Positions 24,660 through 37,649 of a stretch of DNA of 64,000 nt are shown here, one piece after another. Source of the stretch: Monoplex corrugatus. Taxonomy: Eukaryota > Mollusca > Gastropoda > Littorinimorpha > Ranellidae. Numbering within the stretch: the stretch's first letter is position 1; each line of letters begins with the position of its first letter. The position numbers and the translations under genes were made by a program. The DNA lies in NCBI GenBank assembly GCA_030674185.1, contig CM060312.1, positions 7,846,632 to 7,910,631 on the forward strand, given 5' to 3'. The notes below the pieces were generated by a model that was not told the origin of the DNA, searched no databases, and saw nothing but the letters and a program-made list of their open reading frames with translations.

Positions 24660-25300
24660 CAATTTTACAGAATAAAATTCTAACTTTAATGACATAAGAT
24701 CATAGAAAACTTTGAAGTGATTAAACTGTACAAATCAAAAAACCAAAATGCAAATAATGATATTCTGATAATTAACAAAATAGAAAACATCACACTATTT
24801 ACATAGAAAGGCGAATAAGATTATAATATACAAAAACTAAACTACAGGTACACTGACCAGTTTTATATCACAAACTAAACAAACAATAAAGTACTTTAAG
24901 GTTTACTGCGTGATGATTTAGTTATGCTCTTCCCCCACCCCCCTCCCCAGTATCAAGGAGCCAAAAAAAACAATGACCATGATACAAATCTGTCTAAAAT
25001 ACTAAAGTGCCAACAACACAAAAAGCACACAAACCATGAAAAAAACTATAAACCATTTTACAGCTGCCATGCCTGACCAAAGAACACATCATCAGAAAAA
25101 GTGTACTGCTAGAATTTAACAACATAAAAAGAACCAACACTCAGTAACCTACATCAAAATAAAACGCTCACTGTCAACACAACCAGACCTTAACCATTCC
25201 ACAGCATGAAGACTGTCCCCTGATCTTGGCATTCAATGTCAATAATCAAAATATCCAACCTGCAAAGTCTACACAGTTTGATGCTCACAAGTTTTCAGTC
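24660..25300. other. Intron without recognisable feature
   Basis: AT-rich; no splice-bounded frame was noticed. Confidence 0.5.
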
Positions 25301-25304
25301 TCAC

Positions 25305-25565
25305 CCCACGATGTGTGGGTAGGACTCTGGTTGTGCAATTGGAAGGTCTGAGTTTGAACCACCTGCTGGGTAAAGAGTGGAGGGAGATTTTTCCAATCTC
25401 CCAGGTCAACATATGTGCATACATGCTATGCCTAAACCTCCTTCATGATATATGCATGCAAAACATCAAATATGCATGTTAAAGAACCTGTAAGCTACAT
25501 CAGTATTAGGTAGATTATGGAATGAAGAAAACACTCAGCATGCACACCTCTGAAAACAAAAGTGT
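25305..25565 (+). mobile_element. tRNA-derived SINE-like copy
   Basis: Near the left are a tRNA-like GGTAGGACTCTGG and a B-box-like GAGTTTGAACC at 25,350. The body carries CATGTTAAAGAACCTGTAA and TTAGGTAGATTATGGAATGA, a layout known from mollusc SINEs. The poly(A)-like tail follows near 25,580. Confidence 0.55.
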
Positions 25566-25699
25566 GAACGCCTTAATGGTGGGATAAAAAAACAACAAAA
25601 CAACAACAACAATAAAACGTGATAGTTGCAGCCCCCCAAAATGGGAAAAAAGCAAAACCAAACCCAAAACCAAACCCTCCCTAAGATCTTCATCAGGCA

Positions 25700-26500
25700 C
25701 AATGAATCATCTGTGCTGTAAGCTAAAGTAGGGTTTGTGTCCCACATCACGCAATACAAGCATTGCTTGATGGACGTTGGGCAGTTTACATGCATCACTT
25801 GCTTCAAGTTTCTTCCACTTCTTTCATTCACCATATACATGGTCAAGCCACATCTGGCGATAAATGGCTGTGCTTTTCCAGTTCCTGCTGGCTGCCAGTG
25901 ATCAGCAGAGTTGCAGATGGCCATGCCTTCTGTCGCTCCCTTGATAGAGGTGGCATTGCTGTAATATGTGTTTATTTATCTTGTGCTCCTGACCACGCAG
26001 GCAGACTGATATAGGCATTATGCAAGAAGATAATGCAAATGTCATCACTTGTATCAAATGAAACAGGACACAGGCTTTACTTCTGATTACAGCATAGATC
26101 ACTCATTAACCTGACAAAGATCTCTGGATGACAATGAAAACTTATAGCTGGCGAACTCCAGAGACTTTGCAGGTAGGATATTTTGATGATTTCATTTCTG
26201 AAACACCTCCACCTCTAGATCTACACATCTTGCCCTGTCTGCAACACTCAAAGACAACTCCATCACTGCAGAAAACACAGTGTTTTAGTGTCCCTAATCC
26301 TGACCCCAAAACCACAACAGCAAGTCACAAGAAATAAGATGGGGAAGGGGAGAGACAAGTGCCTCAATTTGTGTTCTGAGTCTTGTATTATTTATCAGAT
26401 TTGGATGCTGCAGATTTGAAGGTAGACCTTGTCATCTTGGTGTGGTGAAGTTCAATACATAGGCAATCAAGAAATCTCTGTGGAATGTTAGAGTAAAACA
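25700..26500. other. Intron without recognisable feature
   Basis: Less AT-rich than neighbours and could be an old transposon, but nothing is identifiable. Confidence 0.4.
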
Positions 26501-26557
26501 CAGTTTCTCTCAACCCCCCTCCTTCACACACACAAAGGAGCAAGCATACCACAAATC

Positions 26558-26669
26558 AAGGGGGGGGGGGGGGGGGTGTTGCTGTTGTTTTCCTTTTTTT
26601 TTTTATCTTTTATATAAAAGACAGCTTTTACCATGATCAGAGAGAGCAAGAGAGAGGGAGAGAGAGAGA

Positions 26670-26711
<42 letters not shown>

Positions 26712-26800
26712 GAGAGAGATACATACATAGAGAGAGAGAGGGGGAGGGAGGGAGGGGAGAGAGAGAGAGAGAGACAGAGACAGAGAGAGACAGAGAGAAG
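26558..26800. repeat. Poly(G) and (GA)n
   Basis: About 18 G at 26,559-26,576, then GAGA-rich sequence 26,638-26,795. A SINE 3' fragment (ATCATGCAGTCTGAATCCA) abuts at 26,812, matching the tail of the 39.7-kb SINE. Confidence 0.93.
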
Positions 26801-27031
26801 GCATAATGTTCTATCATGCAGTCTGAATCCAACAATGGAACTCTGTAACTTCATCATCACTGCCATCCCCAACCTAATCATGACAGCACTGTGAACAACT
26901 GTTCCACATTCTGTGACCCTTCATTCCCTGTTCTGATGGTAACCCCTGTTTCAGTGTGTCTGGTGGTGTGCTGGAGGGCCAAAATGAATGGCACTGGGCT
27001 AATGACACAGAAGCAGTATTGAAGCTGAAGC

Positions 27032-27032
<1 letters not shown>

Positions 27033-27105
<73 letters not shown>

Positions 27106-27215
27106 AGTGAGTGAATGAGCGAGTAAGTGAGAGATGAGAGGGAGAGAAAGAGTGAGAGTGAGAGAGAGAGAGAGGGAGAGAGAGAGACAGAGACAGACAG
27201 AGCGACAGAGAGGGA
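27033..27215. repeat. (GA)n microsatellite
   Basis: GA repeats with AAAG, GTGA and GACA interruptions. Confidence 0.97.
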
Positions 27216-27835
27216 AGAGAGTAGAGAAGGAGATAACAGAACAGTGACAGTTTGATAAGATGGACAGACAATAAGACAAAGATGGAGGCGAAGAAAAAAA
27301 CAAAAACAGAGAGACATTATAGACAAACAGAGAGAAAAAGGAAGAGCGTGAAAGAATGTGCGAGAAATGACCAAACTAAGGTGCTATCAGGGTGCCTCAC
27401 GAAAAGCCTGACAGTTTACAACCCCTCTAACCCCATCACAGACCCAAACACACAGTGCCTTTAGACCATCCCCATGCCAGCCACAAAGCCACAAATTCAC
27501 ACACACACACTGAAGCCAAGCATCCACAACATATACAACACAAAGTCCCACCACAGAATCAAAGAGCAGAGGAAAACTACGCAATGTGGGTGGGAACAGA
27601 CAGGGCCTGGATAGGAAATGAAACGGGACAAAGGAGAAATAAGAAGAATGAAACAACAACAAAAAAGCATAAATGAATAACATTCAGTAGGTGTAGCACT
27701 TGCAGAAATATTCCACAGACAGAATTAAAAAATTTTTTCAGGATGGTGTTACTGTGCACAGTTGTTTCCATAAGTACCAACATCACAAATGCCATTAGAT
27801 GGTCGGTGCAAAATGACCATGGCTAGATGATATGT
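27216..27835. other. Intron without recognisable gene
   Basis: Contains at 27,742-27,789 a 48-bp segment nearly identical to 22,809-22,856 (GATGGTGTTACTGTGCACA, then TTTCCATAAG). Otherwise unremarkable. Confidence 0.5.
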
Positions 27836-29815
27836 GCCTGCAAGTAAGTCCTGTGATGCTATAGGCCTTCATATAAGTCCTGTGATGCTATAGGCCTTCA
27901 TGTAAGTCCTGTGATGCTATAGGCCTTCATGTAAGTCCTGTGATGCTATAGGCCTTCATGTAAGTCCTGTGATGCTATAGGCCTTCATGTAAGTCCTGTG
28001 ATGCTATAGGCCTTCATGTAAGTCCTGTGATGCTATAGGCCTTCATGTAAGTCCTGTGATGCTATAGGCCTTCATGTAAGTCCTGTGATGCTATAGGCCT
28101 TCATGTAAGTCCTGTGATGCTATCTAGGCCTTCATGTAAGTCCTGTGATGCTATCTAGGCCTTCATGTAAGTAGTCCTGTGATGCTATCTAGGCCTTCAT
28201 GTAAGTAGTCCTGTGATGCTATAGGCCTTCATGTAAGTAGTCCTGTGATGCTATAGGCCTTCACATAAGTAGTCCTGTGATGCTATAGGCCTTCATGTAA
28301 GTAGTCCTGTGATGCTATAGGCCTTCACATAAGTAGTCCTGTGATGCTATAGGCCTTTATATAAGTAGTCCTGTGATTGCTAATAGGCCTTCATGTAGTC
28401 CTGTGATGCTATCTAGGCCTTCATGTAAGTAGTCCTGTGATGCTATAGGCCTTCATGTAAGTAGTCCTCATGAATGATCTATAGGCCTTCATGTAAGTCC
28501 TGTGATGCTATAGGCCTTCATGTAAGTAGTCCTGTGATGCTATAGGCCTTCATGTAAGTCCTGTGATGCTATAGGCCTTCATGTAAGTAGTCCTGTGATG
28601 CTATAGGCCTTCATGTAAGTAGTCCTGTGATGCTATAGGTCTTCATGTAAGTCCTGTGATGCTATCTAGGCCTTCATGTAAGTAGTCATGTGATGCTATA
28701 GGCCTTCATGTAAGTCCTGTGATGCTATAGGCCTTCATGTAAGTCCTGTGATGCTATAGGCCTTCATGTAAGTAGTCCTGTGATGCTATAGGCCTTCATG
28801 TAAGTCCTGTGATGCTATAGGCCTTCATGTAAGTCCTGTGATGCTATCTAGGCCTTCATGTAAGTCCTGTGATGCTATCTAGGCCTTCATGTAAGTAGTC
28901 CTGTGATGCTATCTAGGCCTTCATGTAAGTAGTCCTGTGATGCTATCTAGGCCTTCATGTAAGTCCTGTGATGCTATAGGCCTTCATGTAAGTCCTGTGA
29001 TGCTATATAGGCCTTCATGTAAGTCCTGTGATGCTATAGGCCTTCATGTAAGTCCTGTGATGCTATATAGGCCTTCATGTAAGTCCTGTGATGCTATCTA
29101 GGCCTTCATGTAAGTCCTGTGATGCTATATGCCTTCATGTAAGTCCTGTGATGCTATATGCCTTCATATAAGTCCTGTGATGCTATAGGCCTTCATATAA
29201 GTCCTGTGATGCTATAGGCCTTCATGCAAGTCCTGTGATGCTATATGCCTTCATATAAGTCCTGTGATGCTATATGCCTTCATATAAGTCCTGTGATGCT
29301 ATATGCCTTCATATAAGTCCTGTGATGCTATATGCCTTCATATAAGTCCTGTGATGCTATAGGCCTTCATATAAGTCCTGTGATGCTATAGGCCTTCATG
29401 TAAGTCCTGTGATGCTACAGACCTTCATATAAGTCCTGTGATTCTATAACCCTTCATGTAAGTCCTGTGATGCTATAGGCCTTCATGTAAGTCCTGTGAT
29501 GCTATAGGCCTTCATGTAAGTCCTGTGATGCTATAGGCCTTCATATAAGTCCTGTGATGCTATAGGCCTTCATGTAAGTCCTGTGATGCTATAGGCCTTC
29601 ATATAAGTCCTGTGATGCTATAGGCCTTCATATAAGTCCTGTGATTCTATAACCCTTCATATAAGTCCTGTGATGCTATAGGCCTTCATATAAGTCCTGT
29701 GATGCTATAGGCCTTCATATAAGTCCTGTGATGCTATAGGCCTTCATGTAAGTCCTGTGATGCTATAGGCCTTCATGTAAGTCCTGTGATGCTATAAGCC
29801 TTCACATAAGCCCTG
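27836..29815. repeat. 29-33-bp minisatellite, about 65 units
   Basis: The unit is AAGTCCTGTGATGCTATAGG then CCTTCATGT. Variants include AAGTAGTCC (+3), CTATCTAGG (+2), CTATATAGG and ATATGCC. Variants cluster: the +3 form is common at 28,160-28,960 and the ATATAAG form at 29,110-29,740. The array occupies the 7.8-kb intron between L and M. Confidence 0.97.
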
Positions 29816-30213
29816 TGTGCTGAAAAGGGATAGGCAAAGAACAAATGGCCGGTCAAAGAAACAAGTGCAAAGCTCCATGCTCTTTTCATTCCTTTTCTTA
29901 AAAACGTCTTGCTTGATAACAGTCCAAGCCAGAGTGCTGAACAAATGGAAGGCCAATCAAAATAACAAATGCTCCACAATATTCAGTTTTCCTTACATCC
30001 ACCTTTGAACTAAAAACTTTCTAATCCATAATTAAAACAAAAAGTGCTCACAATGAAGCATACAACACATGGACTAGAACTAACTGATGATTATACCAAT
30101 GATGGGGAGGGCAGGGGAGGGAAGGGGGAGAGACGGGAAACAAGACTGGACACACACAAAAGTGAAGGCACAGAGGCTGCACAAGAGATAACCAAGCCTG
30201 CAGTCACCACTAC

Positions 30214-30279
30214 CTGGGTCAACCGTCCAACTTCATCATGAAGCTGTGCAAGATGAGGGAATCTTATCCTCATTAATTT
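30214..30279 (-). CDS. Exon L (candidate), 66 nt
   Basis: Acceptor ATGATTTTCAG and donor CAG|GTAGTG enclose 22 open codons in phase 0-0. They read KLMRIRFPHLAQLHDEVGRL then TQ, an amphipathic helix-like segment quite unlike the flanking AT-rich intron. It fits directly between candidate exon K and exon M. The polypyrimidine tract is poor. Confidence 0.58.
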
Positions 30280-31335
30280 CTGAAAATCATCATGCATTAC
30301 CGGCTGTCAAACAGAACCCACAGTGTATACATCTAACTACTACAGTCATCTATCTGTATGTCAGTACATTCCTCTACACCAATGCAGAAGGGAAATATGT
30401 ACATCCCCAAACAAAATATGTGACAATCGTATATAGCTGTCAAAATGGTCATTTTCATCACTGCTTCTGTCACCATGTCTTCAAGAACTCCCTCTGCAGA
30501 AAGTGTACAATTAATTATATACAGTATTATCATTCCTGGCACTGCTGGTGCTGTTGATATATCATCATTATCATCAGCTCAAACCTGATATCCATTATAT
30601 CTCTGTTGCCTCCTACCACCAAATTTGTCACTTGATCAGCTCCTGGCAACTTTCATACTTCGTGCTTAAATCAGCACTAGTGCATCAAAACCCCTTCAAT
30701 ATACTGTTACCACTGCATTTTATTTTATTAACATTTATAACCAGAATCCATCTCAATGTCTGTAAAACCATGGTGGTGACTTGTTTAGTGATGGAGAAAG
30801 GATAACCTTTTCAATGAATGAATTTTTTTTTAAGTAAAACATACTATTAACATAAAACTCTACATCACCCAGTCCCCCCCCCCTTCTACCACAAAATGAC
30901 TTACAGATGCACAGAAATGGTTTATACCAACATAACTGTACTTTTACATACTTCATTTTCAGCTAGTCCAAGAAAAGAAAAGCTCAAGAGGACATTATAA
31001 ATACGCATTATTGAAATGTCATTCAAGCCTAAATTTGAAGGGAAAAAAAACAAAACCCACCCACAAATACCTTGGAGTTGGACCAATGCAAAAACCTCAT
31101 GTTCTAATAAAATCCTGGTATTTTCCCAAACCTTCAAGTTGAAATACATGTTAATAAAGAAATATACACAAAATGATGATTTAGCCGGTCAATACACATT
31201 TAACATTCTTTGTGCAAATATGATATATCCTGTCTCAACACATCCTCATCTAATGCAGTTTACGTTGAAAAAAAAGTAACTAAACACAGGTTTTGCAAAT
31301 GTGAAAGCAAATCAAATCTACTGCAGATAACAAAT
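30280..31335. other. Intron without recognisable feature
   Basis: AT-rich intron between candidate exons K and L. No further exon was recognised. Confidence 0.5.
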
Positions 31336-31339
31336 TACA

Positions 31340-31850
31340 TGTTGTAAGTCTAACATTGCAATAAAATAGACCATAAGTTTAATACTGAAATAAAATAAAT
31401 AACAAGTCTAATATTAGAATAAAATACATGCAAGTCTACTATTGCAAAAAAATACACTGTGAGTCAAAAATTGTGAAAATACAGTGTGAATCTAATATTG
31501 CAATAAAATACATTGTGAGTCTAAAATTGCAATAACATATACTGTGAATCTGATATTGCAATGAAATACACAGTAAATCTAATATTGCAGTACACTGAAT
31601 CTAATTGTGCAATAAAATAAACTGTGAATCTAATATTGCAATATACTGTGAATCTAATATTGCAATAAAATACATTGTGAATCTGATACTGCAACAAAAT
31701 ATACTGTGAGTCTAAAACTGCACTAAAATATTCTGCGAGACTAAAACTGCAATAAAATCTATTACATGTCTAAAATTGCAATAAGATATAATGCGAATCT
31801 AAAACTACAGTAAAATCTATTGTGAGTCTAAAATTGTAATAAACAGCTGT
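31340..31850. repeat. About 29-bp degenerate AT-rich tandem repeat
   Basis: Units like GTGAATCTAATATTGCAATA then AAATACACT, about 15-17 copies. Confidence 0.85.
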
Positions 31851-32024
31851 TGTTTTTTTTTAACAAAATCCATAACAAAACAAAAAAATCAGATTAAGAT
31901 TAAAGACAAGGAAACCTTACCAAATCTATTTAAACATGATAAAACAAGATCAGAAAAAAGAGAAGAAAAAAAAGCATTGTGCCTCCAAGCTCCAGCCCAA
32001 CAAAACGGAAAAAAGAATAAGTAC

Positions 32025-32081
32025 CAGGTCTTCCTTGTTGAGTGTGGTGGTGTACAAACTGAGGCCAACTTCGTCAACAGT
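32025..32081 (-). CDS. Exon K (candidate), 57 nt
   Basis: Between acceptor GTCTATTGATAG and donor CTG|GTACTT lie exactly 19 open codons, TVDEVGLSLYTTTLNKEDL, in phase 0-0 as the neighbours require. Splice sites are weaker than elsewhere and the exon is too short for statistical support. It is proposed because phase, frame and sequence all fit. Confidence 0.5.
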
Positions 32082-32164
32082 CTATCAATAGACACATAAC
32101 ACATGACACTCAAACAGCTGAATACTACACACATGACCAGCTACCAGGTGTCATCATTCTTTCA

Positions 32165-32500
32165 GCTAAGCACTGAATTTGTGTGGAGTTTGTTCAAGAA
32201 GCAGTCATCACACTCAGACAAGTCCATACACGCTCCACCCAAATTCTGCCAGCAACTATGTAACAGATTCTTTCAGCCTGCACAAAACCCTATGCACTGG
32301 AATGGTTTGAAGTGAGGAGCATAGAAGGAGAAGGGGAAGGGGATAACCTATGAAACGCTAAGCTGACACCACCAGAATGATGGAAACATTAAGATGGGCA
32401 GCCAACAGACTAATGTTTAATGTTGCAGGCTGGGACTGAACTCAAGATATCAGATCCTGAGTGCACGGCTCTATCAAAAGAACTAACCAGCCTGCAGTCC
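32165..32500 (+). mobile_element. Unnamed dispersed repeat, copy 1
   Basis: GTGGAGTTTGTTCAAGAAGC, CATCACACTC, CACCCAAATTCTGCCAGCAA, GCCTGCACAAAACCCTATGC and TTAATGTTGCAGGC occur here. They recur in the same order on the opposite strand at 35,225-35,475, at about 70 percent identity. The end (CTTTTGATAG-like, AACTAACCAGCCTGCA) also matches 41,790-41,820. No coding capacity is seen; probably a SINE or other non-autonomous element. Confidence 0.7.
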
Positions 32501-32544
32501 ACATGAAATACGTGCAACCAGTCTAACTGGGATGTGTGCGTAAT

Positions 32545-33130
32545 ACTGAACATGAGATGGCGGCATGTAATGTAAAAACATCCACATGCGATGTGTGTGA
32601 AACATTGAACATGAAAATGCTGTGTGTAAAATTATCAACACAAGATGTGTGCAAAACACTGAACATGAAAATGCTGTGTGTAAAATTATCACTACAAGAT
32701 GTGTGCAAAACACTGAACATGAAAATGCTGTGTGTAAAATTATCAACACAAGATGTGTGCAAAACACTGAGCATGAAAATGTGTGTGTAAAATTATCAAC
32801 ACAAGATGTGTGCAAAACACTGAACATGAAAATGCTGTGTGTAAAATTATCAACACAGATGTGTACAAAACATTGAACATGAAAATGCTGTGTGTAAAAT
32901 TATCAACACAAGATGTGTACAAAACATTGAACATGAAAATGCTGTGTGTAAAATTATCAACACAAGATGTGTACAAAACACTGAACATGAAAATGCTGTG
33001 TGTAAAATTATCAACACAAGATGTGTGCAAAACACTGAACATGAAGACATCGAACAGGAGGTGGTTGTGCACAAAACAATCAGCATTGTGCAAAACACTG
33101 AAGTAAGTGTGCAAAACACTGAACATTAGG
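32545..33130. repeat. 54-bp minisatellite
   Basis: About ten units of ACAAGATGTGTGCAAAACAC, TGAACATGAAAATGCTGTGT, GTAAAATTATCAAC. The period is divisible by three, so open frames appear in several frames on both strands; none is taken as a gene. Confidence 0.95.
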
Positions 33131-33521
33131 CTGATTTGTGTAAAACCATCGACATGAAATGTATGCAAAACAACCAGTTATGGGGTGGTCATGTCTAAAA
33201 CCACCAACGAGAGATGTGTGAAAAACATCAACATGAAATGAACGCAACCAGTCTGCTTCACATGTGTGTGTAAAACACTGAACCATCAATATGGACGTGT
33301 GTAAAACAGTCAACATGAGGCAAAAACCATAAGATAAGAAAAACACAGCAGACAGATGCCATGACAGCTGTTCAATTATCAACGAGCTTTATCATTATGT
33401 CTTTGCACTGTGAAAAAAAAATTCATGTTTTAAAAGTGTCAGATGAAATCACAAGCATAGTTCAACCAAAGGCACATCCATAATCAAAAACTTTCTATTC
33501 TGTCATTAAATAAAAACCAAA

Positions 33522-33522
33522 G

Positions 33523-33579
<57 letters not shown>

Positions 33580-33649
33580 TCAGTCACACAAAACCCTCCA
33601 AAATTTAAAAGGACTACAAAAGCCACTGCAATACAGCTTTCAATCTAGC

Positions 33650-33730
<81 letters not shown>

Positions 33731-33760
33731 TACAAATGCATATAAACACACACACATACA
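33522..33760. repeat. Two (CA)n microsatellites
   Basis: 33,522-33,576 and 33,651-33,724, separated by about 75 bp of unique sequence. They lie just beyond the exon J donor. Confidence 0.97.
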
Positions 33761-33805
33761 CAGACACAATCATTTAACAGACAAACAGCACAACAGAACC
33801 CTTAC

Positions 33806-34017
33806 CTCCCCAAAGTCAATATCACTACGACCAACGTGAGAATGGTCAGCTTCCTTCTTGACGCTGACACTTGCAGGCGCTCGTCTCGGTCCCTTCATCA
33901 GGGACTCGGCATCGATCTCAATGTCACTGATGGCTTTGCGCGTTCGTTTGGGCGCTGGCAGCTCATCCTTGGTGGGTTTGCCTGCTGCTTTGTCTGTCTT
34001 GGCCTGGATTGCTGACG
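33806..34017 (-). CDS. Exon J, 212 nt
   Basis: Acceptor ATCATGGACAG and donor GAG|GTAAGGG, phase 1 in and 0 out. It encodes a Lys/Ala-rich linker, a basic KRTRKAISDIEIDAESLM segment and an acidic end (GRSDIDFGE). It sits between a (CA)n array 80 bp beyond its donor and a large (TG)n array 375 bp upstream of its acceptor. Confidence 0.87.
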
Positions 34018-34391
34018 CTGTCCATGATACAATTACTTTGACGTTACATCAGTGACAAATGTTTTTTTCTCTCTGAAGAACTTTTGAAACTGAAACTGTA
34101 AATGATTTTATATTCCTAATAAACACTGGTTGTTTTTTTTTTCTGTTTTCCTGAAGGATTTCTAACATTGTCCATACTAATCAAAGAACATAACTCTTGA
34201 GAGTCACATAGGAATTATCTCCCATGTTGTAGAACTTCTCAAATCTAACGCAGTTTGCGCTACCCATTCAGCTGGCATAGAAGCAGATACAAAGCACAAA
34301 AACCGTAAGCTCAGAACACTCCATACTATCATTAGTTTTATGTAAAGTTTCTGGTAAATGTAAGTTTTTCTGATTTCAATGGAAAAGACAT

Positions 34392-34760
<369 letters not shown>

Positions 34761-35222
34761 AGTTATGTTTATCATTTTGTTTTTATGAACATTATTTTTT
34801 GTAGAACTATTATCAGTATGATTTTCAACAGATGCCTGCATGGATATATTATAGGTCTCTCACATCCTTTTACTGAAGAATTCGTTGTGAGAGCTACTTT
34901 TGAGACATAGACTGACAGTATACTTTAATATCATGTTGACACTGGGTTTTTTTTCTTTTTTAGGAAAACAACAACTTAACAACAAACAGCATATGTAAAC
35001 TTTAAACTTGACCATATGAAAATTTGTAACTATCAAACTTGTCTTGAAAGCAACAAGCAGGATGGGTGCACAGCAATAACACCAAGAACTGTAAAAAAGA
35101 TCAACAGTTTCTCTGTAAACTGAGTCAAAACGATGTATTAAATCAGGACAATTACATTGATAAACACGAAACAAAAATGTACGGAATATAAGTACTTTTT
35201 AATTTATATCAAAAGTCAATAA
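34761..35222. other. Intron without recognisable feature
   Basis: AT-rich; nothing coding noticed. Confidence 0.5.
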
Positions 35223-35224
35223 TA

Positions 35225-35475
35225 CATCTGATACACCTGCCTGCAACATTAAAACTGGCCACTTAATGTTTCCGGCATCCCGGTGGTGTTTGTTTAGTGT
35301 TTCAAAGGTCTTCCCTTTGCCACCATTCTGCTTCTCAGTTCAAGACTTTGCCAGAGCATAGTGTTTTGTGCAGGCTTAGGGAGTTTGCCAGATAATTGCT
35401 GGCAGATTGGGTGAAGCACATATGGAATTGTCCGAGTGTGATGAATCCCTCTTGAACAAACTCCAAACACCATGT
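35225..35475 (-). mobile_element. Unnamed dispersed repeat, copy 2
   Basis: Reverse-orientation partner of 32,165-32,440. Read on the minus strand it has GGAGTTTGTTCAAGAGGG, CATCACACTCGGACAA, AAGCCTGCACAAAACACTAT and CATTAAGTGGCCAG. The ends are not defined. Confidence 0.7.
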
Positions 35476-35508
35476 GCATGAGCGAGTGAGTGAGCGAGCG
35501 TTCGCGCG

Positions 35509-35512
<4 letters not shown>

Positions 35513-35581
<69 letters not shown>
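35513..35581. repeat. (CA)n microsatellite
   Basis: About 68 bp of uninterrupted CA. Confidence 0.98.
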
Positions 35582-35584
<3 letters not shown>

Positions 35585-36520
35585 CACTACAGCTGCTACG
35601 CTTCAAAAACCATGTATGTGCCAGTATTTTTCCTTTTATTAATGATTTCCAATTTGCTTTGCTTTGCTTTGTGAAAACTGAACTTGAAATATTTGGACAG
35701 AAGGGGACAAAACTCAAACAGAATAACAAGAAAGCAAACCCCTTTTTCACACAAAAAGCAGGAACCTTGACAGACTATTGTAAACACAATTCTACATAAC
35801 ACAGCATTCCTTTTAGTTCATCAAGCATAATGAACATTCCACTGGCCAGCTAAACAAACCACTTATATTCTGACAAACATGTAAGCATGACTTGCAACAA
35901 CTGACTGTACTGCTATATTGTACAACACATTTCACTATCTCACAGCTATGCTAGCATACTGATGATCACAAGTGGTTCTGGACAAATGGGATTATTCCCA
36001 GTACAGTACTGTAGAAAAATGAATTCTAAAACACATATTTGAGAACCTGACACTAAAACACAAATGAACAATACAAGATAATCTTGTCCTAAGCACGTTT
36101 AGCAAAAAGCAAAATGTCAGCACCACTTTAAATGACTTAGCATTAGTGCATAACATTTTCACGTTACTGTTTGCAACAAGAAGACATTTTTTGGGTGGCA
36201 TCACAGTCCAAGAAACAATTCCTTTTCTTTTTTCTTGTAACACAACTCGTTACAATTAGTACTCAACAGGGTAAATTTTTTAATATGTTCGTTAAGTCCA
36301 AATGAAAAAATATAAAAAGGATTACATGTAAAACTCTGACTTTCAGAATAAAAAAACCACATGTTTTAATTACAAACAAAAACAAAAGAGCAACTTCATC
36401 TTTTAAGATTTGCAATGACAATGGATGATTCCTACTGACCAGTCCACAGACAAAACATGTGACATGCAAGCTGACAATCATGACAATCATCTAAAGTCAA
36501 CCTAGCACTGAGCTGTCTCA
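35582..36520. other. Intron without recognisable feature
   Basis: AT-rich intron between exons I and J. Confidence 0.5.
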
Positions 36521-36521
36521 C

Positions 36522-36575
36522 CAGCCTCTGCTTTCTCTTTCTTTTTTCGAATTCTCTCCCTCTGCATGACAGCCT
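36522..36575 (-). CDS. Exon I, 54 nt
   Basis: Acceptor CTTTTCGTCAG and donor GCTG|GTGAGACAG, phase 1-1. It encodes (E)AVMQRERIRKKKEKAEA, a short basic helix. It is short, phase-symmetric and in frame with exons H and J. Confidence 0.82.
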
Positions 36576-37600
36576 CTGACGAAAAGCATCAGCAAAAATC
36601 AGGGAAAGAATAATGTACCACACTTACAAGGTCATCTGTCAGCTGTTGTATTTGGTGAAGGAAACTGTGTTCACATTTAACTGTCCGCTCTGCTAATAAT
36701 GTACAACTGTATAGGCTCCCTCTTCAAACTATAACACTAAATCACAGCCTACTGTTCACAATAGTATTCCTGCTGTCATCAAAACCAACTAACAGCATAT
36801 CTCACATTCTGTTTCCCATTCAATTCTTTTTTACATTGTGTAACACTGTACCCTGCTGAAATGTAAACCTTATAACTTTTCAGTTTTCATCATGTCCATG
36901 AAATTCTAAATCTGCGACATATTTTAAATAAAAAATCTTGAGTGTTGGTAAATCAATACTTGCGGCATCAAGATTGTTGTAAATTTGCATATGCACAAAT
37001 CCGTGAACAGAAAGAGACAAAGAGAGAGGTATCTACAACAATATATAATTTTTTTTTGCTTGGTAATTCTTTGACTATGATTAGTATGCTGCAAAGCTAC
37101 GAGAATGATTTTATTTTTAGAGTAATGTCATTTTTCTTTCTCCATATCAATCAGCGTTTTTCCATACAAGAATAAACTTACTTCTTTTTCTTCATGCAAA
37201 TCTGATTTTCTCACCCTGATTTTTAGCATGTTATTATTCTAATAAAATACAATGTCAAAGTTCAAGCAAGTAGTATAACTGAAGAGAATGGACAGTTACA
37301 CATATAAAGGGAGAACAGAACAGATGAAAAATGTCATCAAGTCAGAAACAAACAAGCTAACAAATGAAATGTTTAAGAAAAACAACAACAAAACAATAGC
37401 ATAAACGAAATGGGTTTAACCACATGAAAGTGTTAAGACAATCAGTGTAACATAAACCACTGCCCACCTCACCTTGTTAAAGTCAATTTGGTCATTTTAT
37501 CCCCAGTGCAATCCCCTGTGCAATGAGTAAACTACTGTCTCAAAGAAACCAGTTACAGAGAGGGTGCCTGTACATTCTGCTGTGCAAATGTAAAACACAG
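36576..37600. other. Intron without recognisable feature
   Basis: AT-rich. A possible donor near 37,473 was tested and rejected because the frame has a stop and the phase does not fit. Confidence 0.5.
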
Positions 37601-37649
37601 ATCATCCAACCCGCTGACTCTCTCATCTTATCCACCAGCTTCCTGTATT

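Noticed and set aside
27836..29815. CRISPR-like array (regular 29-33-bp repeats)
   Set aside because: No unique spacers: the whole period is repeated. The context is animal intron.
32483..33168. Open frames on both strands with 18-residue repeats
   Set aside because: Same cause: the 54-bp period is divisible by three and both strands are open, so nothing favours coding.
37473..37515. A possible exon ending AACAAG|GTGAGG near 37,473
   Set aside because: The frame that fits exon H contains a TGA and the length does not preserve phase into exon I.
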